Assembly (NCBI RefSeq): GCF_042214795.1
Contig: NZ_CP090177.1
Location: 1,116,001 to 1,180,000 of the forward strand
Reading direction: 5' to 3'
DNA length: 64,000 nt
Source of the DNA: Arcobacter iocasae
GTDB lineage: Bacteria > Campylobacterota > Campylobacteria > Campylobacterales > Arcobacteraceae
Positions 26,577 to 35,237 of this stretch are shown piece after piece (the stretch's first letter is position 1; every line of letters begins with the position of its first letter). A model generated the notes under the pieces. That model ran no database searches and had not been told where the DNA came from. It worked only from the letters and a program-made list of their open reading frames with translations. The position numbers and the translations under genes are program-made.

Positions 26577-28967
26577 ATGAAACTACTATCATCGTTACTT
26601 TTTATTGCTCTATTTTTTGTAGCTTGTTCAAATATTAATCCAGAAAATAGAAATATAGAATCAAAAGAAATCTTAATCCAAAAAGCAAACAATAATAATA
26701 TTGATGCAATGTTAGACTTAGTAAAATATTACAAGTTCCCAGAGACAAAAGAAGGGTTATATTATTTTAATAAATGGTATCCCCTTATAGAAAAAAGCAA
26801 AGATACCCAAGGGCAAACAAATATTGCAGAAATCTATTATAAATATGCAGATATGTTTATAAATGGAAAAGAAAAAGCTACTAATTTACTAATTAAAACA
26901 TCTGACTTAGGAGACATAAAGTCTTCAGTGCTTCTTATAAAAATATATTTAAAAGGATATGCAAATAAAGATGCAAATAAATTATTAAATAAAATAATTG
27001 ATAAATTATCAAAAGAACAATTGTCAGATTTGTACACTGAATTTTCAAAAAAATACAATAGTAAACCAGCAGATAAAATTTTAGAAACAATGAAAAGCAA
27101 AGGTTATGAAGAACCTTTTATAGTAAAAATGAAATATCTTAGATCATTGATATATAGTAAAAAAGATACTGAGAAAGAAAAGGTCTCAACTTTTGTAAAT
27201 GAAGTAATTGCTTCTAAAAATATAGAAAATATGACTACAACAGCACAACTACTTAGAAGACAATATTATTATAGAAATGATGCAATTAGATTATACGAAG
27301 AGGTTATAAAGTATGATCCTTCAAATGCTCAAGCTTATTATGATATTTATAGAATCTTTAGCTTTTCAAGAGAAAAAGATGGTTTAAGTATAGATAAAAA
27401 AACGGCTATAAACTACTTAGAAAAAGCTTCTGATTTATCTAATGAAGAAGCTTCAAATGAATTATTAAGAACTTACGCAAGATCGCAAGAGTATATAAAT
27501 AAGTATACAGAATTAAAAGAAAAACTACTTCAAAATGATACAGGAAAATTTGTATTAGCAAAATATTATAAAACACATGGAAAGAATAATGCTGCAAATG
27601 GACTTTTTGAGGAACTTGCAAAAAAAGGAAATATTGATGCAATAGTTGAACTTACAACAAGAACTCAATCAAAATATAGTTTTGACCCAGAAGAGTTTCA
27701 GTTAATAAAAAAATGGCAAGAATATGCTATAAAAAGTGATAATAAAGAACTTAAAAAAGAAATAATTAAAAAGATAACCTTAAGTTACCGTAAAAAATAT
27801 TTTGCGGACTTTTTAGAAAAACTAAAAGAATCAGATACTCAAGATTATAAAAATATCTTAACTCTAAGAAGCCTTGCTAAACAAAGCTATCGTGATTATG
27901 ACTATCAAGAAGCTATAAAATACTACGATTTGGCATCTTCTTATGGTGATGTATTTAGTAAAATACACCTTGCAAAACTTTATTTAAATAGTAAGGTAAA
28001 CCAATATGATAAAGCAGTTGAAATATTAGAAGAGCTTACAAACAAAGGTGATAAGGAAGCAAGGAAAGAATTAATATATCTTTATACATATCCTCCTGCT
28101 GGCTATGAAAAACAACCACTAAAAGCAATGGAAATATATAAAAAATATGCACAAAAAGGTGATATTAGGTCTATAGAAAAATTAGCTATTTTTTATATTT
28201 GTGATACTTGTGGAAATGGAAAATATATAGATTACAAAGAAGGACTTAAATACCTTAATCAACTAATAGAACGAAGAGGAGAAGCTAGAGACTATGCAAC
28301 ACTTGCTTGGCTTTACAATTTTGGTAAAGGATTAGATATAGACTTACAAAAAGCAAAAAAGAATTACTTAATAGCCGTTGAGAAAGGATATACAAGAGGG
28401 TATTATAATCTTGCAAGTCTTTATTACCAAAAAGACAAAACTTTACCAATAATAAGACTTGATTATAAAGAAGCATTAAAATACTTACAATTGGGCTATG
28501 AACACCATGATCAAGATAGTGCTTTTTTATTAGCAAAATTTTATGAAAAAGGTTTTGGAGTTGAAAAGAATCTTGAAAAAGCAGTTGAATATTATAAGCG
28601 TGTAGCTCGTTCAAATGATAGTGTCTCTAATTTTTTGGGTAACTATTATAGAAAAAGAAAAGATTATGAAAACGCAAGAAAATACTTCTCTTATGCAGCA
28701 AGGAACAATTACGGTGGTTCACTTCTTGACTTAGGGGTTTTATATGAAAAAGGGCTAGGTGGGAAAAAAGATATTTATAAAGCTATTGAATATTATGAGA
28801 GAGCCTACAAAAATAATACATCTCAAAAAGATATAGCTGCATATAATCTTGGATTGGTATATCAATATGGAAAAGATAAAATTAAAAAAGATATAGAAAA
28901 AGCAAAAGAATGGTATAAAAATTCAAATTATAAGAAAGCAAAAAATAAATTAAAAGAATTAAAATAA
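26577..28967 (+). CDS. Large Sel1/TPR-repeat lipoprotein
   Basis: A 796-residue lipoprotein. The signal peptide ends in the lipobox FVAC, with Cys17 as the lipidated residue. The rest is helical repeats. From about residue 435 these are clear Sel1-like repeats of about 36 residues with A-x(2)-L/Y and G-x-G-V-x-K-(N/D) patterns, such as LAKFYEKGFGVEKNLEKAVEYY and LGVLYEKGLGGKKDIYKAIEYY. The N-terminal repeats are more diverged. Sel1 proteins act as scaffolds, for instance AlgK in exopolysaccharide export. No polysaccharide genes are next to it, so its partner is unknown. GAGGA precedes the ATG. Confidence 0.82.
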   Translation: MKLLSSLLFIALFFVACSNINPENRNIESKEILIQKANNNNIDAMLDLVKYYKFPETKEGLYYFNKWYPLIEKSKDTQGQTNIAEIYYKYADMFINGKEKATNLLIKTSDLGDIKSSVLLIKIYLKGYANKDANKLLNKIIDKLSKEQLSDLYTEFSKKYNSKPADKILETMKSKGYEEPFIVKMKYLRSLIYSKKDTEKEKVSTFVNEVIASKNIENMTTTAQLLRRQYYYRNDAIRLYEEVIKYDPSNAQAYYDIYRIFSFSREKDGLSIDKKTAINYLEKASDLSNEEASNELLRTYARSQEYINKYTELKEKLLQNDTGKFVLAKYYKTHGKNNAANGLFEELAKKGNIDAIVELTTRTQSKYSFDPEEFQLIKKWQEYAIKSDNKELKKEIIKKITLSYRKKYFADFLEKLKESDTQDYKNILTLRSLAKQSYRDYDYQEAIKYYDLASSYGDVFSKIHLAKLYLNSKVNQYDKAVEILEELTNKGDKEARKELIYLYTYPPAGYEKQPLKAMEIYKKYAQKGDIRSIEKLAIFYICDTCGNGKYIDYKEGLKYLNQLIERRGEARDYATLAWLYNFGKGLDIDLQKAKKNYLIAVEKGYTRGYYNLASLYYQKDKTLPIIRLDYKEALKYLQLGYEHHDQDSAFLLAKFYEKGFGVEKNLEKAVEYYKRVARSNDSVSNFLGNYYRKRKDYENARKYFSYAARNNYGGSLLDLGVLYEKGLGGKKDIYKAIEYYERAYKNNTSQKDIAAYNLGLVYQYGKDKIKKDIEKAKEWYKNSNYKKAKNKLKELK

Positions 28968-28988
28968 GTACTCTTTCGAGTACTTATT
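28963..28988. terminator. Hairpin between the Sel1 and AAA+ genes
   Basis: A perfect 11-bp stem (AATAAGTACTC / GAGTACTTATT) with a TTTC loop contains the Sel1 gene stop codon. It lies between convergent genes and has Ts downstream on both strands, so it is probably bidirectional. Confidence 0.75.
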
Positions 28989-29000
28989 AAATAACTCTTT

Positions 29001-30734
29001 TTAAAAAAATCCAACTTTATTTTCAGAGTCAAATTGAGATTTTTGTTCTTTTGTAATATGTTCTTTGAAATCTTCCATTTTGAAAATTGGGTCATCCATA
29101 ACTGCTACTTTGTAAGCAGTATTTTTAATCACTAACTCTATTTGTCCACCTGTTAATTCGATTTCTGATATTTTATTTATATCAAAGTCTTTATCCAAAG
29201 GAATGTTTGCAGGTAATAGTTTTTTCCAAAGCTCTAGTCTTTGTTCTTTATTTGGTTTTACAAACTCTATTTTATAATTAAATCTTCTTGAAAATGCTTT
29301 ATCCAAACTCTCTAAAAGGTTTGTTGTAGCTATTAGTATTCCATCAAATCTTTCAATTTGTTCTAAAAAGATATTTTGCATTTGGTTATGCATCTTATCA
29401 CTACCACTTGTAGATTCTGTTACCCTTGAACTTAAAAATTGGTCTGCTTCATTAAGTAAAAGAATTGGTTCACTTTTAGTTCTATCTCTAATATCATTGT
29501 ATGTTTCAAAAATTTTTCTAACATTTTTTTCACTCTCACCCACATACATAGATAGTATTTTAGAACAGTCAAAGGCTAAGACTTGTCTTTTAAGTGATTT
29601 TGCCATAGCTAAAGCTGTAAGTGTTTTACCAGTACCTGCGATACCATAAAAGATGATTCGTGCATCAATTCCTTTTTTTCTATCTTTTATTCCCCACTCT
29701 TTAAGTCTATTTATTACTTTTTTGTCAACTTGTTGTAAAAGAGCGTCAAGTGTTTCTTTTGTTTTTGGATTTAAAACAACATCTTCTAGTGTCTTATCAG
29801 TAGAGATAAGTTCAAACATATCTTGTTCTTTTATTACATTATCGATTTTGATTTTTGAAGTTCTTGTTTTCTTTTTTGCTGGGTGCGAGATTTTGTATAA
29901 AACTTCATCTGGAATATAGAAGTTTCTATTTATTCCACCAAAGGGAGTTAACATTTCATCATAATCTACAAGTCCTGTTGAAACTAATTTTGAACTCTCT
30001 TCTAATAAACTTCTATTTTTAATTTTTTCATAATCATCATGTGAAATCAAATCAATAAGTGAATTCATATCTCTTATTGATTCATCACCTCCTGAATACT
30101 CTTCTTTTAATAAAGCAATAAATATCATTTGCTCTTGCTCATCTAAATCATTCTCTTTGAAAAATCCCACAAGCATGATTTCATGTGGTGTTGCTATTAC
30201 TCTTTCTTTTATTCTATTTTCTAGAAGTGTAAGTTTTGATTTTAGTCTTTTTATATTTGGAGATTTTTCATCAAAATTATGTTTCACTACATTTAATTTT
30301 TGTGCTAAATCTATTTTGAAAAACTGGTCTTGTAAATATTCCAAGTGATCACTATATTTAGTAATCTCAGGTAAAGACATATCCATAGAACCATCTTCCA
30401 TAAGTTTTAAAAATGATGGAGTTAAAGATACACTTGAGTTCAATAACTCTAATTTTGACAGTTCGCTTAGCTTTACAGGTGTAAATGAGTTTTGAACTAG
30501 CCACCCTAGTTCAAGTAGTGATTTGATAACTTCAAGTTTTTCTAGATGTTCATATTTCTTTACATCATAAAACTCTGATAAAATATCAATCACCATCAAA
30601 GCATCTCTTCCACTTATATACTCTTTTGTAAGATATTGAAGTATTTTTCCCTCTTCTAGGTTACACTTCAATTGCACAAAAAGGTCTTCTTTTTGCAAGT
30701 CTATGCTTTGTATAAATTTAATTAATTCGTTCAT
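29001..30734 (-). CDS. AAA+ ATPase with uncharacterised N-terminal region
   Basis: A 577-residue protein. The C-terminal AAA domain has Walker A GIAGTGKT (364-371), Walker B ILLLNEAD (424-431), sensor-1 ATTN (469-472) and an arginine-finger-like FSRRF (481-485). Walker B has Asn where classic AAA proteins have Asp, while keeping the catalytic Glu. The N-terminal 330 residues are mostly helical and were not recognised. Proteins of this class remodel protein complexes, but no substrate is suggested by the neighbours. It is preceded by AGGAATA and stands at the edge of a lineage-variable region. Confidence 0.8.
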   Translation of the reverse strand: MNELIKFIQSIDLQKEDLFVQLKCNLEEGKILQYLTKEYISGRDALMVIDILSEFYDVKKYEHLEKLEVIKSLLELGWLVQNSFTPVKLSELSKLELLNSSVSLTPSFLKLMEDGSMDMSLPEITKYSDHLEYLQDQFFKIDLAQKLNVVKHNFDEKSPNIKRLKSKLTLLENRIKERVIATPHEIMLVGFFKENDLDEQEQMIFIALLKEEYSGGDESIRDMNSLIDLISHDDYEKIKNRSLLEESSKLVSTGLVDYDEMLTPFGGINRNFYIPDEVLYKISHPAKKKTRTSKIKIDNVIKEQDMFELISTDKTLEDVVLNPKTKETLDALLQQVDKKVINRLKEWGIKDRKKGIDARIIFYGIAGTGKTLTALAMAKSLKRQVLAFDCSKILSMYVGESEKNVRKIFETYNDIRDRTKSEPILLLNEADQFLSSRVTESTSGSDKMHNQMQNIFLEQIERFDGILIATTNLLESLDKAFSRRFNYKIEFVKPNKEQRLELWKKLLPANIPLDKDFDINKISEIELTGGQIELVIKNTAYKVAVMDDPIFKMEDFKEHITKEQKSQFDSENKVGFF

Positions 30735-30801
30735 TTAATAGTTATTCCTGTTTTTATTATATCTGTAAATTTTTCTTCCATAAATATCAATAATACATTA
30801 A

Positions 30802-30838
30802 AAAATCTTAAAAGAAGATACTCCTATTTTAAGATTTT
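30802..30838 (-). terminator. Terminator of the 118-residue membrane protein gene
   Basis: A perfect 12-bp stem (AAAATCTTAAAA / TTTTAAGATTTT) with a 13-base loop overlaps the last codons and stop of the gene. On the minus strand it is followed by Ts. Confidence 0.65.
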
Positions 30839-31180
30839 ATTTAAGCCTTCATAAAAAGTATCAGTGTCGATTTTTTCTTTAAAGTATAGCTTCTCACTTC
30901 TTTTTAATGTATCGATTAAAATCTCCTTATCTTCTTTTTTTACATTTTTGATATCATCATACTTAATATATACATTTTTTGTAAAATCTATATTAAACTG
31001 ATTATTTATAATTGTTATATTATCTTTACATAAACCTTTATATCTTGACTTATAATCATATATCGTATTACAAGAATTGTTTTTATAAAACTCTTCTATC
31101 ATATTTATATTAGATGAATCCATATATAAAACCCACCCAATAGCAACTAAAAACGGAGAAAACAAAAGAAGTAAAATCAT
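30824..31180 (-). CDS. Hypothetical membrane-anchored protein (118 aa)
   Basis: Not recognised. It has one N-terminal hydrophobic segment (about 1-19, MILLLLFSPFLVAIGWVLY) and then about 98 polar residues, probably outside the cytoplasm, with two Cys (NSCN and GLCK) that could form a disulfide. AGGGATC precedes the ATG. It has its own terminator and lies between the AAA+ gene and another orphan gene on the same strand, so a shared role is possible but unproven. Confidence 0.6.
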   Translation of the reverse strand: MILLLLFSPFLVAIGWVLYMDSSNINMIEEFYKNNSCNTIYDYKSRYKGLCKDNITIINNQFNIDFTKNVYIKYDDIKNVKKEDKEILIDTLKRSEKLYFKEKIDTDTFYEGLNKILK

Positions 31181-31248
31181 AAAAAAGATCCCTAATATTT
31201 TTTTATATTTTACATGAGTTTTTATTAAAGTAGATTATGAAAATATAA

Positions 31249-31283
31249 TTAACTAAAGAAATAAATTTTATCTCTTTAGTTAA
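31249..31283 (-). terminator. Terminator of the 190-residue orphan gene
   Basis: An 11-bp perfect stem (TTAACTAAAGA / TCTTTAGTTAA) with a 13-base loop lies 33 bases after the gene's stop; on the minus strand TTATATTTTC follows. Confidence 0.6.
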
Positions 31284-31315
31284 AAGCTGAGATTTTGTAG
31301 TTGTTTTTTAAAGTA

Positions 31316-31888
31316 TTAAATAGAAAAAGATTTTTCTATCATATCTTTTATTTTTTCTTGTAAATCAGGATTTTTATCTAAGATTTTTAGACTATTATAA
31401 ATCTCTAATAATTCTGATTCTTCAAATGTTGAAATATCATCAGCTGATGCATATACAAATTCAAGTTTTATATAATCCACTCGTTCATCACTTGTAGTTT
31501 TTACAAAGATTTGACTATTTGAAAAAGCATTTTTTTGTATATTTTTTGCAATATCATCACTGAAACCCAAAGGAAGATTAGGGTTTATTACTACATGAAT
31601 AAAGATTTTATTACTTTTTATTTTTATAGAATCAATATCAACACAATCATAATGCTCATAAATTATCTTATCACTTTTAGCAAATAAATCATACAAAGGA
31701 CAAACATCAAGTACATTTTTCTTTTTAAACTGTGGTAATGCTGACATCATAAGAAAGTAGTTATTAAATTGTTTTCTATCAAGTGGTCTTGCTACTATTT
31801 TTTTGTGTTCAAAACTGCTATTAAAAAGTGTTGCTGTTCTATTTAAGTCAAGAGTGTTGTTATTTTTCTGCTCATTGTTGTTTATCAT
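31316..31888 (-). CDS. Hypothetical cytoplasmic protein (190 aa)
   Basis: Not recognised. There is no signal peptide or membrane segment. The N-terminus is Asn-rich and probably flexible (MINNNEQKNNNTLDLN), followed by a mixed alpha/beta region and a helical, acidic C-terminus (about 150-190). AAAGG precedes the ATG at 31888. Transcription runs away from the Abi_2 gene's direction in series on the same strand, but a 114-base gap and its own terminator suggest a separate unit. Confidence 0.6.
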   Translation of the reverse strand: MINNNEQKNNNTLDLNRTATLFNSSFEHKKIVARPLDRKQFNNYFLMMSALPQFKKKNVLDVCPLYDLFAKSDKIIYEHYDCVDIDSIKIKSNKIFIHVVINPNLPLGFSDDIAKNIQKNAFSNSQIFVKTTSDERVDYIKLEFVYASADDISTFEESELLEIYNSLKILDKNPDLQEKIKDMIEKSFSI

Positions 31889-32002
31889 AAACCATACCTT
31901 TATTATCTTAGGTTTATTATATATTTTTGAAGATTTTTTTGGAATGAGATTTTGTATGAAATGATAAGAATTAGAGATGAAAAACAGTTTCTTAAACTAT
32001 TT

Positions 32003-32965
32003 TTAAGCAAAGTAATTCGTTTTACTCCAAATTTGATTTTGTTCCCAGTTTTCTATAAAGCCCATACTTTCAAGTTTTACTTTAGGATATTTTACTAATA
32101 ATGCTTTTATCTTTGATTTAAACTCTATTTCATCTTCTCCTATGCTTGTAAGAATAAACTCAATTACACTCAATGCGAAAAAGATTTTATTTTTACTAGT
32201 TTTCATCTGTTCAAAAGCCTTAAATCCTTTGGGTACTTCAAAACTAATTCCCAGTGTTCTATTCCAAATTCTACTGTGGTGAGCACAAATATTTCGAACA
32301 CTAGATAATGCATGCAACCATTTATAGAAAACTACCTTATTTATCCCCTTTATCCTTTTTATGACTTGCTTTTGTTCTTCCTCTTTTAATATCATAAAAA
32401 ACTTTGACAAAGTTCCAAAAGAGATAATTTCAACTACACTCCAAACAGGTAAATCAACTGAATTATATTTTTCTTTAAAATGTTTTATAAAATATTCTTT
32501 TGAACGAGATTTTTCTTTTAAAATATCATTTTGTAGTTCGTAAAACTTGTCTGCTTTGTTTTCTCTAAAATTATTAAGGACTAAATAGCCAAAGGCATCA
32601 TACTTTAATGAATGGAAATAAGCTATTTGAGTTCTAAAATATATTTCTATACTTTCAATTGCTTCAAAGATAATTTTTCTTAACTCCGCATCAAAATAAT
32701 ATAAAGAGATTATATCTTCAAAAGAATTATCAGGTAAAAATATATTTTTGTTTTCGCTATTTTGTGGATATTGAAAAGGTAAAAAGTATGCACTAAGTCT
32801 ATAATAGTTTATATGTTGTAGTTTTGTCAAAGCAAAAGATTCATTTGAAATAAGCAATTTTCTTTGTTTTAAAATTTCTAATTGTTCATTAAAAGTTTTA
32901 TGTTTTTTTTGATACGAATTTTCTTGATTTTTTATGTTTTGTAGTTGTTCTTTAAAGTCTAACAT
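32003..32965 (-). CDS. Abi_2 (AbiD/AbiF) family abortive-infection protein, HEPN-type
   Basis: A 320-residue protein of the Abi_2 family, whose lactococcal members block phage growth by killing or arresting the infected cell (known). It shows the N-terminal signature INYYRLSAYFLPF (52-64) and the HEPN RNase-like motif Arg224-Asn-x3-His229 (RNICAHH). The HEPN fold usually cuts RNA. No separate antitoxin gene is next to it; many Abi_2 proteins are single genes. GAGAGG lies before the ATG. It sits beside a DUF3883 nuclease-like gene, which supports a defence role. Confidence 0.85.
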   Translation of the reverse strand: MLDFKEQLQNIKNQENSYQKKHKTFNEQLEILKQRKLLISNESFALTKLQHINYYRLSAYFLPFQYPQNSENKNIFLPDNSFEDIISLYYFDAELRKIIFEAIESIEIYFRTQIAYFHSLKYDAFGYLVLNNFRENKADKFYELQNDILKEKSRSKEYFIKHFKEKYNSVDLPVWSVVEIISFGTLSKFFMILKEEEQKQVIKRIKGINKVVFYKWLHALSSVRNICAHHSRIWNRTLGISFEVPKGFKAFEQMKTSKNKIFFALSVIEFILTSIGEDEIEFKSKIKALLVKYPKVKLESMGFIENWEQNQIWSKTNYFA

Positions 32966-33265
32966 GAAGAAAACCCTCTCTTTGGCACTTGAAGCAGAGG
33001 TGGAGGGGGTGTGTTAATGAAATAATATCTTAGATTTTCTTTAGGTGCACTTAAAAACACTTATTACTCTTTTGATTAATTTCTTATAATTATACTAAAG
33101 TTATATAAAAGTTATCTTTTGTGTTTGATTCCGTAGAGTTATTCAATAATTCCGAAAACTTGATTTAAATTTTCTTAATCTCTCTTGAACATCCTTTGGA
33201 TGTCTCGCTTTTACTTTTTTTAATTACAAAGCTACTCAACTTTAAAATACTTAATATTTATTCTA
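32966..33265. other. Intergenic region between the Abi_2 and DUF3883 genes
   Basis: 300 bases with no gene. The first 45 bases (about 32968-33012) are G-rich on the plus strand (GAGGTGGAGGGGGTGTG), which is out of keeping with the AT-rich surroundings, and they form the leader of the Abi_2 gene. A weak hairpin (ACATCC-TTT-GGATGT, 33189-33203) is followed by a T-rich stretch on the plus strand. Confidence 0.4.
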
Positions 33266-34030
33266 TTACCATTCTATAATATTTGTATTAAACGCAATTT
33301 GTTTCTGTTCAATAACTACTCTTGTTAAATCTAATTCATTTAAAGGATTTTCAACAATTGAGATTTTAGGTATATTATTCAAATTACTAACTACTAATAA
33401 AATAAATTTATTCTTGTATTCTTGAGCTCTTTCGTATTCATTTTTTGTTAACCTTATTGACCCTTTTTCTAGTCTTACACCTTTTACTTCAACTAAAAAG
33501 AAACCATTATTAACCTCAATCTGAAAATCATACCCATCCCCATACAATCTACAATCTTCAATAATCCCATTTTGAAAAATTTTTAATTTACTATAATTAT
33601 TTAGGAAAAATGTTTCAGCCTCTAAACCAGTTTTTTGTAGTTGTTTGAATTGACTTTTTATTATAGGTTTAATATCTGTTTTTATTTCAAAATCAAACTC
33701 AAAATTTTCAACTAAATAAATTTTTAACATATCAACATACGAGTTAACATCTAAATTACCAAATAATATATCTATAGTATATTTTCTATGAATATAAGTA
33801 TCGCCTTTTTGCCACCAACCCTTTCTTGAATTATCAAAAAAAGGGTCAAATAAATCTTGTCTATTTTTAATCGTTCCAATTGTTTCCGAAACGCCATATA
33901 AAACCATATTTTCATAAAATTCATTTTTATTTCTATATCCAAAAGTTGTAACAAATGATTTATCAAATTTTGATAAGCCATAACCTATCAAATTTAGAAC
34001 TTCATAATTTTCATGTTTATTATTTGCCAT
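33266..34030 (-). CDS. DUF3883-domain, PD-(D/E)xK nuclease-like protein
   Basis: A 254-residue protein. The C-terminal half (about 130-215) matches the DUF3883 pattern: GLEAETFF, then GDGYDFQI, VNNGFFLVEVKG and a following ERAQEYKNKFILLVV. Asp168, Glu181 and Lys183 are spaced as a PD-(D/E)xK nuclease active site, and Glu137 may complete it. DUF3883 domains are common in restriction and other defence systems (known). The N-terminal half was not recognised. Its position next to an Abi_2 gene suggests defence. It is cut off from nfo by an inverted-repeat element. Confidence 0.72.
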   Translation of the reverse strand: MANNKHENYEVLNLIGYGLSKFDKSFVTTFGYRNKNEFYENMVLYGVSETIGTIKNRQDLFDPFFDNSRKGWWQKGDTYIHRKYTIDILFGNLDVNSYVDMLKIYLVENFEFDFEIKTDIKPIIKSQFKQLQKTGLEAETFFLNNYSKLKIFQNGIIEDCRLYGDGYDFQIEVNNGFFLVEVKGVRLEKGSIRLTKNEYERAQEYKNKFILLVVSNLNNIPKISIVENPLNELDLTRVVIEQKQIAFNTNIIEW

Positions 34031-34080
34031 TAAATGCTCTTATTGTAGATTTGTTAATATACTCAAAAATAATAGCTAAA

Positions 34081-34218
34081 ACTTATTTAAATGAGTAGAT
34101 TTCAAAATAAATCAAGGCGAAAAAGAAAAGGTTTGTAGGAGCTTACATTTAGAGTAAGTGACTAAAACCTTTTTTTTTTAACGCAGAGTTATGAAGGAAG
34201 ATGCTTATTAAAATAAGT
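34081..34218. repeat. 138-bp imperfect inverted-repeat element
   Basis: The ends are an inverted pair (ACTTATTT at 34081-34088, AAATAAGT at 34211-34218). Inside are a 14-bp stem (34121-34134 with 34165-34178, one G:U) and a central CTTAC/GTAAG hairpin (34142-34146 with 34154-34158). The whole region can fold back on itself with mismatches. It has no coding capacity. It may be a small MITE-like or REP-like repeat at the edge of the variable region, but other genome copies are needed to show that. Confidence 0.45.
34121..34178 (-). terminator. Strong hairpin downstream of nfo
   Basis: Arms AAAAGAAAAGGTTT and AAACCTTTTTTTTT enclose a second small stem. On the minus strand the hairpin ends in CCTTTTCTTTTT, so it should terminate nfo transcription; the plus strand also carries a T-run. 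Confidence 0.65.
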
Positions 34219-34220
34219 CT

Positions 34221-35066
34221 TTATTTCTCAACGAGATTGTATAAAGCTTGAATCTCTTCCGCCCAAATCTCTTCATTAATAGTTTCAAGAACCAATGGAA
34301 TATCATCCATTCTCTCATCATTCATAATAAACTTAAAAGCATCCCAACCAATTTTTCCTACACCTAAAGAATCATGTCTATCTACTCTGCTTCCTAAGTC
34401 TGGTTTTGAGTCGTTTATGTGCATACCCATTAGGTATTGTCTTCCTACTATTTGATCGAACTCGTTCCATGTTTTATCGTAGGCTTCTCTTGTTCTTATG
34501 TCGTATCCAGCTGTGAACATGTGACAGGTGTCTATGCAAACTCCAACTCTGCTTTTATCTTCTATTTTATCAATGATGTAAGCTAGATGTTCGAATTTAT
34601 AGCCTAAGTTGCTTCCTTGTCCTGCTGTGTTTTCTATCACTAGTTTTACATCTTTTGTGGCATCTATTGCTTTATTCATTGAAACTGCTATATTATCTAA
34701 GCACTCTTCTTCGCTTATCTTTCTTAGGTGGCTTCCTGGGTGAAAGTTTAGTCTGTCTAGTTTTAGGATTTCACATCTTTCAATCTCATGGATAAATCCA
34801 TCTAGTGATTTTTGACGACTCTCTTCAACTGGGTGTCCTAAGTTTATTAAATAACTATCATGGGGTAAAATATGCTTTGGCAATATTCCACATTTGTCCA
34901 TCTCTTCGAACCATTTATCAAGAACATCATTTTCTAAAGGTTTTGCTGCCCATTGTCTTTGGTTTTTTGTAAAAAGGGCAAAGGCTTTTGCTCCTATTGC
35001 TGTTGCATTGATGGGTGCATTGTACACTCCCCCACTTGCGCTTACATGTGCTCCTACATATTTCAT
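34221..35066 (-). CDS. nfo: Endonuclease IV (AP endonuclease)
   Basis: Zinc-dependent apurinic/apyrimidinic endonuclease of base-excision repair; 281 residues. Typical stretches: GAHVSASGG, LNFHPGSHL, LVIENTAGQG, VCIDTCHMFTAGYDI, MHINDSK and a final LVLETI, covering the three-zinc ligands. It is a single gene between the variable locus and the divergent lactate permease, ended by the hairpin at 34121-34178. Confidence 0.96.
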   Translation of the reverse strand: MKYVGAHVSASGGVYNAPINATAIGAKAFALFTKNQRQWAAKPLENDVLDKWFEEMDKCGILPKHILPHDSYLINLGHPVEESRQKSLDGFIHEIERCEILKLDRLNFHPGSHLRKISEEECLDNIAVSMNKAIDATKDVKLVIENTAGQGSNLGYKFEHLAYIIDKIEDKSRVGVCIDTCHMFTAGYDIRTREAYDKTWNEFDQIVGRQYLMGMHINDSKPDLGSRVDRHDSLGVGKIGWDAFKFIMNDERMDDIPLVLETINEEIWAEEIQALYNLVEK

Positions 35067-35237
35067 TTATCATCCTAGTGTCATTTTTTATGGGGGATTT
35101 TACTCAATCTTGGATTTTATGTTCCTTATTGTTTCATTTTAGTTCATATATTAATAAATGCTACACAAATGCTATTTTTATCATGTGAATATCATTTCCT
35201 TTAATTATTATTTAGCCTGAAAAAATAAGGAGATTTT

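Noticed and set aside
33772..33981. 69-codon second frame inside the DUF3883 gene
   Set aside because: Same strand, different frame, wholly inside a better gene; no motif or ribosome-binding site.
30735..34220. Prophage or integrative element
   Set aside because: No integrase, transposase, phage structural gene, tRNA or attachment-site repeats; only variable and defence-type genes and a fold-back element.
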